A stretch of 64,000 nucleotides of DNA from Blastobasis lacticolella (taxonomy: Eukaryota > Arthropoda > Insecta > Lepidoptera > Blastobasidae). The position numbers and the translations under genes are program-made. Shown in pieces: positions 33,455-42,965 of the stretch; position 1 is the first letter of the stretch; the number at the start of each line of letters is the position of its first letter. The notes below the pieces were generated by a model. It was not told the DNA's origin, did no database searches, and saw nothing but the letters and a program-made list of their open reading frames with translations. The stretch is from positions 6,026,501 to 6,090,500 of the forward strand of contig LR990053.1 in NCBI GenBank assembly GCA_905147135.1, written 5' to 3'.

Positions 33455-33705
33455 GAGCTCGTCTAATCTAAAATGCCGCGCCCCACTATCGCATTAACGC
33501 ACACAAGCAAGTTTAAAATATGGATGCATTACATATACAAATGCCGTTGTAATTGGTCATTCAGTTGCCGGTGAGATTCAAACGTAGCAGCACGCGTCGT
33601 TCATTGGCTCCCACACTGATGAAGTGTCGTTATAAATTTTTGCACTCACACATCGAAATCAACTAACTAAGTAGTGGGGCGCGTCATTTTAGACTAGACG
33701 AGCTC
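33455..33705. mobile_element. Tc1/mariner-type MITE, 251 bp, TA target duplication
   Basis: Terminal inverted repeats of about 34 bp: left gagctcgtctaatctaaaat, right (inverted) gagctcgtctagtctaaaat, with two mismatches. TA at 33453-33454 and 33706-33707. Removing it restores the RTE sequence ggtacc, so the insertion site is directly verified. Interior is non-coding. Confidence 0.9.
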
Positions 33706-33707
33706 TA

Positions 33708-33746
33708 CCTGCGATCTTTACCAGGACGTCGCTCCACCTTGTGGAC
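33708..33746 (-). pseudogene. RTE-type LINE 3' end, part 2
   Basis: The minus strand reads ccacaaggtggagcgacgtc and ctggtaaagatcgcagg, continuous with part 1 when the MITE is skipped. Confidence 0.75.
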
Positions 33747-33799
33747 GTAAGTGTAACTCCTAGCTATTGCTCGTACGTTATCTCTACCTATTCATTGTT

Positions 33800-33972
33800 A
33801 GTGGACCCGGCGCGAATTCGTTCGCGTACATCTACTTTACCCGTATCTACCCTTATTTTCTTGCTTATAAACTTTCCTCTTTAAGCACAATATATTGTTG
33901 AAAACCGCATTAAAATCCGTAGTGTAACTGTAGTGTTGTGTGAAGCGACTTTGTTTTATACTATGTATAGAT
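33800..33972 (+). repeat. 'ggacccggcg' dispersed repeat (copy 1)
   Basis: Contains gtggacccggcgcgaattcg, cttataaactttcctcttta, aaaaccgcattaaaatccgt and gcgactttgttttatactat. A second copy is at 55193-55345. Resembles a common lepidopteran repeat, probably Helitron-related. Confidence 0.6.
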
Positions 33973-34012
33973 ACCTATAGATAAAGATCCTTATGTCGTG
34001 GATATTCCAACT

Positions 34013-34212
34013 ATCCGCACGAGCCGCTTTGGCTCGACTTTTATAATGCGTACGGTTAAGGAGTGAAACGCGTTGCCTGCGAGTGTGTTTCCTGATCAAT
34101 ATAATATGGATACCTTCAAGGCTAGAGTGAATAGGCTGTTCCAAGATGCTCCATCTTCGGCCGCATCGTCACTTACCAACAGGTGAGATGGTGGTCAAAT
34201 GCCTGTCTTGTA
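34013..34212 (+). pseudogene. CR1/Jockey-like LINE, C-terminal end with poly(A)
   Basis: The frame reads MRTVKEWNALPASVFPDQYN, MDTFKARVNRLFQDAPSSAA, SSLTNR then a stop, followed by tgagatggtggtcaaatgcc and an A-run. A good match to the usual WNsLPasVFPd.Y....FKarVnr end. A second copy is at 39957-40115. Confidence 0.8.
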
Positions 34213-34289
34213 TAATAAAAAAAAAGATAGGTTGATACAATTTTCTAGAGGAATATCATGTTCTGAAAGTAAGCACCCATAAAGCTATT

Positions 34290-34480
34290 TTACTAGCCGT
34301 TCTCAGCCGTTCAGTATGGATGTCTGTAAACGATCAACTTTCCCGCAAGAATCCATTATTTTTCCGGGATAAAAAGTAGCCCACGTTACTCCGTGACGAT
34401 GTAGCATTCTATTAATGAAAGCATTTTTAAAATCGATCGAGTAGTTTTTGAGTTTATTCATTACAAACACAAATACAAAT
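34290..34480 (+). repeat. Lep1-like repeat, unsplit copy
   Basis: Contains ttccgggataaaaagtagcc and agtagtttttgagtttattc; gives the uninterrupted version of 31550-31975. Confidence 0.6.
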
Positions 34481-34510
34481 CGTTTCTCTTTTTAATATTA
34501 GTCATTATCA

Positions 34511-34763
34511 CATCATCACAGCCCGTAACAGTCCACTGCAGGACTTAGGGCCTCTCCCACGAAAGGGGAGGTAACTGCCATAATCTCCACGCTTGGCAGG
34601 CGGGTTGGAGATCGCAGTGTTTAAATATAACAATGGAAAATGCTGCTGCCCATTTTCCAGACTACGGAGACTCTTTATCTTCTGCCTCGAAAACACTAGT
34701 TGGCTTGTACGACACCGTTTAGTGTAAGGGGTTAGTGCTATTCTACTCTACCGGACACCACAG
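34511..34763 (-). mobile_element. SINE-C copy
   Basis: Full length apart from the 5'-most bases (tgtggtgtccggtagagtag on the minus strand); tail gggctgtgatgatgtgataa. Confidence 0.82.
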
Positions 34764-37700
34764 CAACTATAATATTGGTAATTACTTTAAAATATAGTAG
34801 AGAAGATTTAAATCATTTTGGTACTTACGGTACCTATATTTTACGATAGTGTGTTTCTATTATGTATGAAACTGAAAACTTGTGAAACTTCAGGCGTGTT
34901 CGAGTGATAGAGTCACGCTCTACCAATGGTAAAAGTCTTGGTACTTATACATTTTCCTCACTGTCCCTACAAAGATAGGTATGTGTTTTATGTTTATTGA
35001 TTGATAACAATTGTTACATTTCAAAAAATTAGATTGATACACGATATCGCAAAATTCATAATTTGTTGTTTGGTTCACGTCACCAAACGTGGATGTAAAA
35101 ATGATTCAAAGTAAAATGACATGTGAAATATGACATACCTACTAAATTATTATGACATTTTGTTAAACTTGATTGTGACATTTTATAACATAATTGTTAC
35201 TAACCTAATTTTAAGATTTTACTAAGTACATATGAGTCCTAAATAAATATTTTCATTCATTCATCTATTATATTACAAAACATTATGTCGATATAATTTT
35301 ACTTTTGTCAAAAGAAATACTTGTTTAAAAATAGTATAATTAAATAATTCAAAAACTAAAAATTTATTTACAGTACAGGGTGTCTGGCTGGCATGTAGTG
35401 AAGAGTATTTTTTACGCTCCCAAATTTCACTACGGTGTGAGCGCCGGCGGCCCGCGAAGGCAGTCATCAATTTATCGCATTATTGTTACTGTAAGCTTCG
35501 AAATAGACGCAATTGATGAACAAAAGTAATTATCTTTGTACATTTTGTGACATAAAACGCCAGCGTTATGGTGGCGTTAACCTCTCCTACCATCTCTGTA
35601 CGGTAGTCGCCATTAATCTTTTACAGTTTTCTATTAAGTACCTACACTGTGGAATTGATTATTTCTAACTTAAGTTAATAATTAAGCATCTAATTAATTT
35701 TATGTGGCAATATTTTAAATTACAATTCAGCCGGGATTCGTTTAAGAACCTTGAAGGCTCTTAATTTGAAATGATGTTCTTTGAGTCCGATAAGTCTAGC
35801 TACAGCTTTACAAAATACTTCAAAGGTAAATTCAAAATTTCTATAGGTATTTAAAAAGGCGCATTTAAATCATCCCTCACGTTAAAAAAAACAATCACAT
35901 GTGGCCCAGGACGCCAGTACGCTATCCACACATGGCCATTTTACATGACAGCGGCAACAATAGGTTATTAAGTATTAACAATAAGCAGATGCGCGGCCCA
36001 CCTGAGCGGAACACTCGCGTGGCACGATCGCACTAAATCATAACGTTTAGCTGTAATAATGACCCGATAAAATACCCGCCGAACTGGCCGAAATACGCGA
36101 TACTCTGTGGGAGAATACTTAAAATTAAAAATAAAGTTGTAGCCTTTTAATTTTTGAATTTTGCAGTGAATTTTGAATCAAAGAGTTTGTTATGTTTAGT
36201 GACGAATTGATGAATTTATTATGTCAATTATTCTCATTGTCGGTACCTAAATATAAGGTACCGACTACCGGCGCAAAGTGAAACCTGTCTACAGTACGGC
36301 CGTTTAAATTAAATAAGTGGCTACAAAGGATTTTGGAAGTCCATACCCTGGGGCTTTCGGAAATTTATATTTGTGAGGCGGAAACATAAATAAAACCAAA
36401 AGGGATGTCATAAAAACCGTTCCTTGAAATTTAATAACAGACCTTTATGCTTCGATATCATTAACCAATTCAGATCAATAATAGAGCGATGACGAGGTGA
36501 GCGACGCTTCCCCTCGCGTCACAAAAGAACCGTTAGACGCATTAATATCACACCATCAACACTATTCCCCATACCTCTTTTCCTTTTTTACGTGCTGACA
36601 ACACCGAAAATTTCAAATGTCACGCCTCGTTCATCGCGGCAGCGCGGGAAAATAAACGAGGACGTTCTTTTTTCGAACCTATGTTTTGAAGCGCCAGAAA
36701 AAGTTTATTTAGTTTCGGAACATGTTTGGAATCGTTCCGTTATATCCTCATTTAATCAAAGGATGCGTTCCTATCGACGCGACGCTTTGTATTCACGTTT
36801 TTTATTTCATTTCGTTTTGTCGTCGGAGCACCGGACATAATCGAATTTTTGACAAACAATATGGGATGAAATTGGTTCCTTTATTGATGTTCCTTTTATG
36901 GTGGCGGGCCAAATTATTGTTCGTGTTTCGGTAAAGAGAGGATGATGACTCCTTGTTTGTCGCAGTTAGATTTATGCTTTGTTGTTGATAGATTAGGTGT
37001 GGGTCTATTTACCTACCACATACCACCTACACTATTTGATATACAGTCTTAGTGAAACTCCGATCGATAGTTTTAGAGTTAGATAGACAGAAGCAGCATG
37101 AGACTTAGTTTCATAGTAAGTAAGTACTTAGGTAGTACTTGTAGATATAAAAGAAATGAGAGCACTTATAGGTACCACTTGATCCTTTAGGAATCATTAG
37201 CTCGCGAAGCATATCTGGCACTTCAATCAACACCTACACTATATTTACGAGATTCCCCAGCTCGTTATAGCTGCTGGCGACGGAGTCTCCGGCCAAGCCC
37301 GTAACACAGGAGTCTCGGCCGCGCATCCCATCAAGGGACAAAACCGCCCGTGGCCGAAACAAGGCGCATAATTACAGAGATCACATTTACAAATGTAAAT
37401 GCGGCCGACTGTACCCCGTCATAAATCATGTTGCGGTCATCTGCCGCCCGGGGCGCTGCCGACGCGGCTGGCATCTCAAAACCACTATACCTTGACCTCT
37501 TCAAGTACTAAACTAGCTACATATTTTAGCAAGCTACGTTGGAGCTCGGGGATCAATTAACGATGGGTGCCGTCACTAAATGTGTATCAACGGAACGCAA
37601 CGTGAGACTCGTTCGTTTTTTAAATCGCGGCGGGCGCGTCTGACAGATGTATGTAATGTTGCCATGTGCGTACGGTGGGGATTTATCTTTGCTGTGGGGT

Positions 37701-37965
37701 GATGCGCAGCGGGCCTTTTTGACGGGCTCACGGTTGTATGGATACCTACATACAATGTTCTAATTGGTGACTAATTTTAGTTGGTACGCCCGGCCACCTG
37801 GAAGTTCTCTGTAAGTTAGCGAATTTATAATAGTTATTGATGATGGCAAACATCTTTATCAAGGCAGGTGACTGTTTATTAGTGATTAACATACAAATAT
37901 ACCTGCGCCAATATTCCACCACCCCCTCATAAATGATGTTTGCTAGCTATTCAGACAATAGCTGT
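34764..37965. other. 3.2-kb stretch with no gene and little repeat
   Basis: Mostly AT-rich. GC-balanced islands at 36490-36660 and 37240-37500 (for example cagaggtc-free cggccgcgcatcccatcaag) lack repeats and could be conserved regulatory DNA. Overlapping frames at 36592-36934 have no motif. Confidence 0.35.
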
Positions 37966-38185
37966 GTGGTGTCCGGCCGAGTAGAATAGCTTAAACCCCT
38001 TATAGACGTGGATGTCGTACAAGGCGACTATTGTTTTCGCGGCAAACTATCGTATCGTATCCGTAGGCTGGAAAATGAGCAGTAGCTTTTTCCGTTTTTT
38101 TAATTATAACCCTCGATTAGTATTCCAATCCGCCTGCCAAATTTGAATTAATGGCAATAACCTCCCCTGCCGTGTTACGGGCGGT
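37966..38185 (+). mobile_element. SINE-C copy, diverged
   Basis: Starts gctgtgtggtgtccggccga; the 3' part (aacctcccctgccgtgttac) has lost the ctgcagtgg end. Confidence 0.7.
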
Positions 38186-38482
38186 GAAGATAATGGTATC
38201 ATCACCATCACAGACAAATAATACTAACCCCTATGGACTATATACCGAAAAAGTTGAAAACAAAATTCAAAGGGAAAATTCCCGGATTTGATCCCAAGAA
38301 TCGTGGAAGTTTCCAACAACTGTCAGCGTAGCCAGCCACATCCTCGTTGCTCGGGCAAACTCGGTTTGTTATTTTATGCAATAAATTCACGGAAAATTTA
38401 TGATCACCTTTCGCAATTTAAGCAAAAGAGTTATTCTTGTAAAACTGAAATAGGTGTTTTTATTTACACATTATTCTACTAA
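38186..38482. other. no gene seen
   Basis: No supported feature. Confidence 0.4.
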
Positions 38483-38704
38483 TCCTACTAATATTATAAA
38501 TGCGAAAGTTTGTAAGAATGGATGTATTTGTTACTCCTCCACGCAAAAACTACTCAACGGATTTTGATGTAATTTAGTAGTAATGTAGCTTATAGCCCAG
38601 AGTAGCACTTAGGCTATAATTTATCTCGATATTCAACATAGTTCCCGCAGGAACGGGTCCGAAATAATCAACCAAATGCATACAAAATCGCGGGCAAAAG
38701 CTAG
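38483..38704 (+). mobile_element. Lep1-type Helitron-like element
   Basis: Begins with tcctactaatattataaatg (5' TC) and ends aatcgcgggcaaaagctag (3' CTAG), inserted between A and T, with no target duplication. Contains caaaaactactcaacggatt. Non-autonomous, 222 bp; rolling-circle replication depends on a helicase supplied elsewhere. Partial relatives are at 47553-47760 and 61590-61678. Confidence 0.75.
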
Positions 38705-38958
38705 TAAGATAATAATCTTTGAAATTCCTAAACGACGCAAAGGCCACAGCAATTGGCGACTGAATCTCCTAAGCCGCTGTACATCACTTGCCACCGGCGA
38801 GGTCGCGACCTGCGTATTGTTCGGGCCAGCCTTGGAGCGGGGCCACGGTAGCCTATTTAAACTTCACTCAAAAACTCATTTGTGTTCATCCCGTGTTAAG
38901 GGAATGGCATAGATATTTATCGCGATGGAATTTTAGGCTTGGTTTGTCTTTTAGAATA
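38705..38958. other. no gene seen
   Basis: Moderately GC-rich at 38745-38840; a 78-codon frame begins inside the Helitron end and has no motif. Confidence 0.35.
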
Positions 38959-38976
38959 CGGACGTAAATAGTTTAT

Positions 38977-39175
38977 ATATAGTCATTTGCGTTAATGTCC
39001 CGGTTGTGCTCTCGCCCCTGGGCCGACTTCACCATGTTCTAGTATTTTGCAGATCACATAATTATAGCGGAGCGATTGACCCTGCTACTAGAGTAACCTG
39101 ACCAGATAGGAGTACACGTCCAGTCTCCTGAATGTGCAGGTTTTATCCCGATGTTCTCCATCACCGTGAGAGAAT
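38977..39175 (-). mobile_element. SINE-A copy, 5'-truncated, with TSD
   Basis: Lacks the tRNA-like head. Flanks cggacgtaaatagtttat (38959-38976) and cggacgtaaagtagtttat (39176-39194) form a target duplication with a one-base indel. Confidence 0.8.
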
Positions 39176-39194
39176 CGGACGTAAAGTAGTTTAT

Positions 39195-39956
39195 GGACCC
39201 TCAATTCGAAGGCTTTATATGCACCTACATAGTAAATATGCTACCTATTAGTAGCAAACCTAAGAGGCTTTATGTAGTTCAACGCAATAGCTCCAGTTCC
39301 TGTAGGTACCAGTTATTTTAACCTCGATATTTCAACAAAGTTGCATATAATACCAACCGTGGTAATGAACTCGATAACATGTGCGATAAAAGGGATAATG
39401 ACATTAGCAAATCAATTAAATGTAATCATATATGTAAATAAGTACCTTACCATACCTACCCTACGTCCTATTTTCCGAAATGGGTGCGAAATAAATTGAA
39501 ATTAACAAAGACAATGTAGTAACAAGCAGTTACCAAAATCTTCCCCAAAACAGTACACCCCTCTATGTAAAATATTGATCCCAGCGTGGAATTTAACCCC
39601 CCACTAATAAAGCTGGCGAGGCACGCGCGCCTCTTTCCTTTTTTAATCGCTCGAATCAGATCCTCTCAGAGGCTAGAAGGGTTATGAGGGCATCGGAGGA
39701 AGGGGGGAGGGTTGGATATTGGACGAATTGTTTGGTATGAGAGAGAACTGCTTTCACGGAATGCTAATACACGGGATATTAATTGGCTTTTGTAAAAACA
39801 CAGATCGCTGGCTACCAATTACGGTGCAACGTATGAATACGAAATGTAGGTAGACTATCCAATCAAATTAGTTCGTTTTCTTGCCACGCGACAACTTGAA
39901 TTGACAATTATAAGTAAGTAAGAAAACAGTCATAGAAAACTCGACAGAATTCGCAA
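39195..39956. other. no gene seen
   Basis: AT-rich; no supported feature. Confidence 0.4.
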
Positions 39957-40115
39957 GCTTTATGATGCGTACGGCTAAGGAGGAATAGAACAGGTTGCCT
40001 TTAAGGCTAGAGTGAATTGGCTGTTCTTAGACAGGCATGCTCCATCATCGGCCGCATCGTCACCACTAGGTGAGATGGCGGTCAAATGCCTGGCTAGCCC
40101 ACTAAAAAAATTAAT
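39957..40115 (+). pseudogene. CR1/Jockey-like LINE end, decayed
   Basis: gatgcgtacggctaaggag, tttaaggctagagtgaattg and tcggccgcatcgtcaccact, aggtgagatggcggtcaaat match 34013-34212, with an internal deletion and an A-run tail. Confidence 0.75.
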
Positions 40116-40919
40116 CCACCAAGCTGACCTCTACCTACGCTTTTGGCAAATTCCAGGTAGATAGGTAATATCTTGTGAAATAAACCTTCCCTTCAATTTT
40201 ATTTTATCAAATATACTCCCTAAAGTCGATGTTCAGATTGGAACTATAAAAAACTGCGTCGGTAAATGACACTCCGAAACCAATTTAGGGCGGCGAAGTT
40301 GTAGTTAATAGTATTCTGGAGTTTCCCACACCGTGCAGGCGTGCTTGATATGGCATGGGTTAGAGATGGGCTTGGGATGGAGATTTTTGTCGATGGTCGA
40401 TAAATATCATATAACCAGGAAAAGTCATAACACGCTGATTAATTGTCATCTTTTCCAAATATGAAGCTACACCTACACCAGCACTTTTCCCAAGTATTTC
40501 ACGTACAATATTTATTCAGTAAATAGCTCCAGTTATACTAATTTTTGTTAAAACAATAGTATCTCTTTGTCTATCTAAACTGTAAATATGATTTCTAAAG
40601 ACCTGATCAATCTCTGTCTCTTCTGTTATACCATCTATAAATATCGGTCTGTAAATGTTCGATATTGTTAATTTAAATTTAATATTACTTTTAGTATATT
40701 TTCTGTTATTTTCTCATGCCTTGTCATTTTGTTAATTGCTCTCAGGTTGACTGGTAGAAAAAGCTACGTAGCTTTATGTCTATTATTGTACTGTAATGTG
40801 CATGAAGTTTTAAGTATATTAATAATAAATAAATACCGCAGAAAAAAAATAAAAAAAAAACATCGACATCAACACCCCCCTCACTAGTAAATCGACAGCT
40901 AATTCTTGGCAACAATAAA
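40116..40919. other. no gene seen
   Basis: AT-rich with an A-run at about 40845-40860. Confidence 0.4.
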
Positions 40920-41110
40920 GGCAATTTGTCGACCGGAATGGCGTTCGCGACTCGTGATTAATCGCGACGCGTCGCGCGTTGTCGCGATGTCGCGAGGGCG
41001 GCCGTGTGAACGCGGCCTTATGGCGCCTGATAGCGCCATGCGATGATATATTGCTGTACCTTGAGCCTTCAGTTGTATATAAAACTCTTTGGTATTTAGT
41101 TGCGAAGTAC
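40920..41110 (+). promoter_or_regulatory. CGCGA-rich block followed by TATA-like core promoter
   Basis: tcgcgacgcgtcgcgcgttg, tcgcgatgtcgcgag is a dense, nearly palindromic CGCGA cluster. tatataaaa at 41075-41083 is followed at about 25 bp by tttagttg, a weak initiator match. No exon is recognised downstream. Confidence 0.3.
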
Positions 41111-42088
41111 ATTCGATGGATGGCTGCTTTAGTTAACTTACGTTAGGAAACTGTTTTAGAGTATATCCTGTAGGTACAGTCGAGAACGTATTATTACGAG
41201 AAACATCGCGTAGTGACAAACCACACGTCGGAAATAGTAACTCGGAAAATGTCAGACTTACCTATCTATATTGACTTGATAAAAATTAAGTTTCTTCGGC
41301 TGTACTTTTGTTGTTTCTACAGTCTCTGATTTCACGTCGTCTGATGTCGTCGTCATGTCTATTGGTGGCTAAGCATATATCATACTATTCTGGCAACAGA
41401 TAAACAGACACCATGTAAAAATGCTGCTGAACTGCATGTTCTCACCAAGCATTTAGTTAGAAAGCCTCTGTACAATGTTGCACAGAAATTTCACCTGAAT
41501 TGCTCATTAGTTACAGTCAAGCTCCAAACTAAGAACAAACGGAACAATAAAATTGGACCACAAAGCACTGCTTTACCTGAAACACACGTTTTTATTTATC
41601 ACTTTTCTTAACTTACCACCCAAAACACACACTCGCCACAAACTCCGGCCACTTTTACACCAGTTGTCGCTTCTCCTCAAAAAACACACATCGCTCGCGC
41701 CCAGTAATTGTTTCCTGACGAGTTGTCGCGTCCGAGGGGTTAATTTCCACTTTACAACCTGCATTTAGTGTGCACTCGCCTTAACGGCGGTGACAGTCGC
41801 CTTTTAATAAAACTTGTAATTATTTGCGACCACCGTTTTTTTGAATTACACGCCAAAGAGGAATTGAAAATAACTTTTTGAAATTGCTTCTTCTGTGGGT
41901 TTTTGTTTTTGTGTGTACATTTGTAGAATAATCATGATCGAATACACCTCGTATTAGAACAGTCCACTGTTGAACGAATTGAGTCTTGAACTGGATGGTT
42001 GGATAGACCTACGAACAGGTAACATTTTCAAAACGCCAAAAAGACCCAGTGGTTAGATTGATGGTAACCAACGGCTGAAAAAAACATA
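41111..42088. other. no gene seen
   Basis: 41535-41775 is GC-balanced with frames open on both strands but no motif. Confidence 0.35.
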
Positions 42089-42092
42089 GAAG

Positions 42093-42376
42093 TTTGGCGG
42101 TGAAGGGATAGATAGCCGCCAATGTTGGCAAGCGAAGATAGGGAGAAGGTAGAAAAGGGTAATTACCCACCTGGCCGGGTGTTGTGACCAGGGGACCAAG
42201 GGTCCGACAGTTGATCGTCGGAAGTTGTATATATGCCGTGGAACTTGGCACATTTCTCTAGCGCGATGTAGGATTGTTAGCGCCATCTATGTGCGGATGC
42301 TTGCCAACCTTGTGTTCGTGTACTCGTAATGTGAGTATCGTTGAGTTTCCCTAGTGGAGCGATAGATGTCGCTACA
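42093..42376 (-). repeat. 3' LTR of the TRIM
   Basis: Starts TGTAGCGACATC and ends CACCGCCAAA on the minus strand. A TATA-like tatatat at 42227-42234 lies mid-LTR, where a promoter would be expected. Confidence 0.88.
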
Positions 42377-42659
42377 GTACTCCCCCCGGAGACTGGAGGT
42401 CGATACCGAAGCGAGAAACGCTGAAGCTGACGTATGAAGCGTAGTCAGTCTGGCGATGCGGTGAGCAATGGCGTAGCTCTGGCGTGAGGTTGCGCTGTGA
42501 GCTGTGCCGAAGCGATGCTGTTCCCAAGTCTGCAGTGAGTCGAGACTGGGTGGGGACAGTGAGATGCCGCAGGTGAACGACCAGGAAGCACGCGTTGTGC
42601 CGACTATGGTCAAGGCTGTGACTGCTGTGTGCGGAAGTCAGGTAGGGAAGACGTAAGGG

Positions 42660-42676
42660 TCACGTCGGGGTCACCA
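42660..42676 (-). promoter_or_regulatory. primer binding site, tRNA-Trp type
   Basis: The plus strand reads tcacgtcggggtcacca, the expected 3' end (with CCA) of insect tRNA-Trp. A primer tRNA would anneal here to start minus-strand DNA synthesis. Confidence 0.85.
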
Positions 42677-42677
42677 C

Positions 42678-42961
42678 TTTGGCGGTGAAGGGATAGATAG
42701 CCGCCAATGTTGGCAAGCGAAGATAGGGAGAAGGTAGAAAAGGGTAATTACCCACCTGGCCGGGTGTTGTGACCAGGGGACCAAGGGTCCGACAGTTGAT
42801 CGTCGGAAGTTGTATATATGCCGTGGAACTTGGCACATTTCTCTAGCGCGATGTAGGATTGTTAGCGCCATCTATGTGCGGATGCTTGCCAACCTTGTGT
42901 TCGTGTACTCGTAATGTGAGTATCGTTGAGTTTCCCTAGTGGAGCGATAGATGTCGCTACA
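42678..42961 (-). repeat. 5' LTR of the TRIM
   Basis: Same length and, by eye, the same sequence as the 3' LTR; the TATA-like stretch is at about 42811-42819. It directly adjoins the primer binding site after a one-base gap. Confidence 0.88.
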
Positions 42962-42965
42962 GAAG

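Larger units (their letters stand above)
42093..42961 (-). mobile_element. TRIM-type non-autonomous LTR retrotransposon, 869 bp
   Basis: Two 284-bp direct repeats surround 301 bp. Read on the minus strand, the 5' LTR is 42961-42678. Next comes a primer binding site (42676-42660, tggtgaccccgacgtga) complementary over 17 bases to the tRNA-Trp 3' end. The interior shows no gag or pol signature. A polypurine tract (42390-42377, tccggggggagtac) precedes the 3' LTR (42376-42093). GAAG at 42089-42092 and 42962-42965 is a 4-bp target duplication. By eye the LTRs are identical, implying recent insertion. A 108-codon minus frame (42613-42287) spans the interior and part of the LTR; it has no known motif and I do not call it a gene. 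Mobilisation would need Gag and Pol from an autonomous LTR element elsewhere. Confidence 0.9.

Noticed and set aside
42287..42613. 108-codon frame covering the TRIM interior
   Set aside because: It runs from the interior into the LTR, is Ser/Thr/Arg-rich, has no gag or pol motif, and is probably chance.
42093..42961. Simple segmental or assembly duplication
   Set aside because: Primer site, polypurine tract, TG start and 4-bp target duplication are all in the right places for an LTR element.
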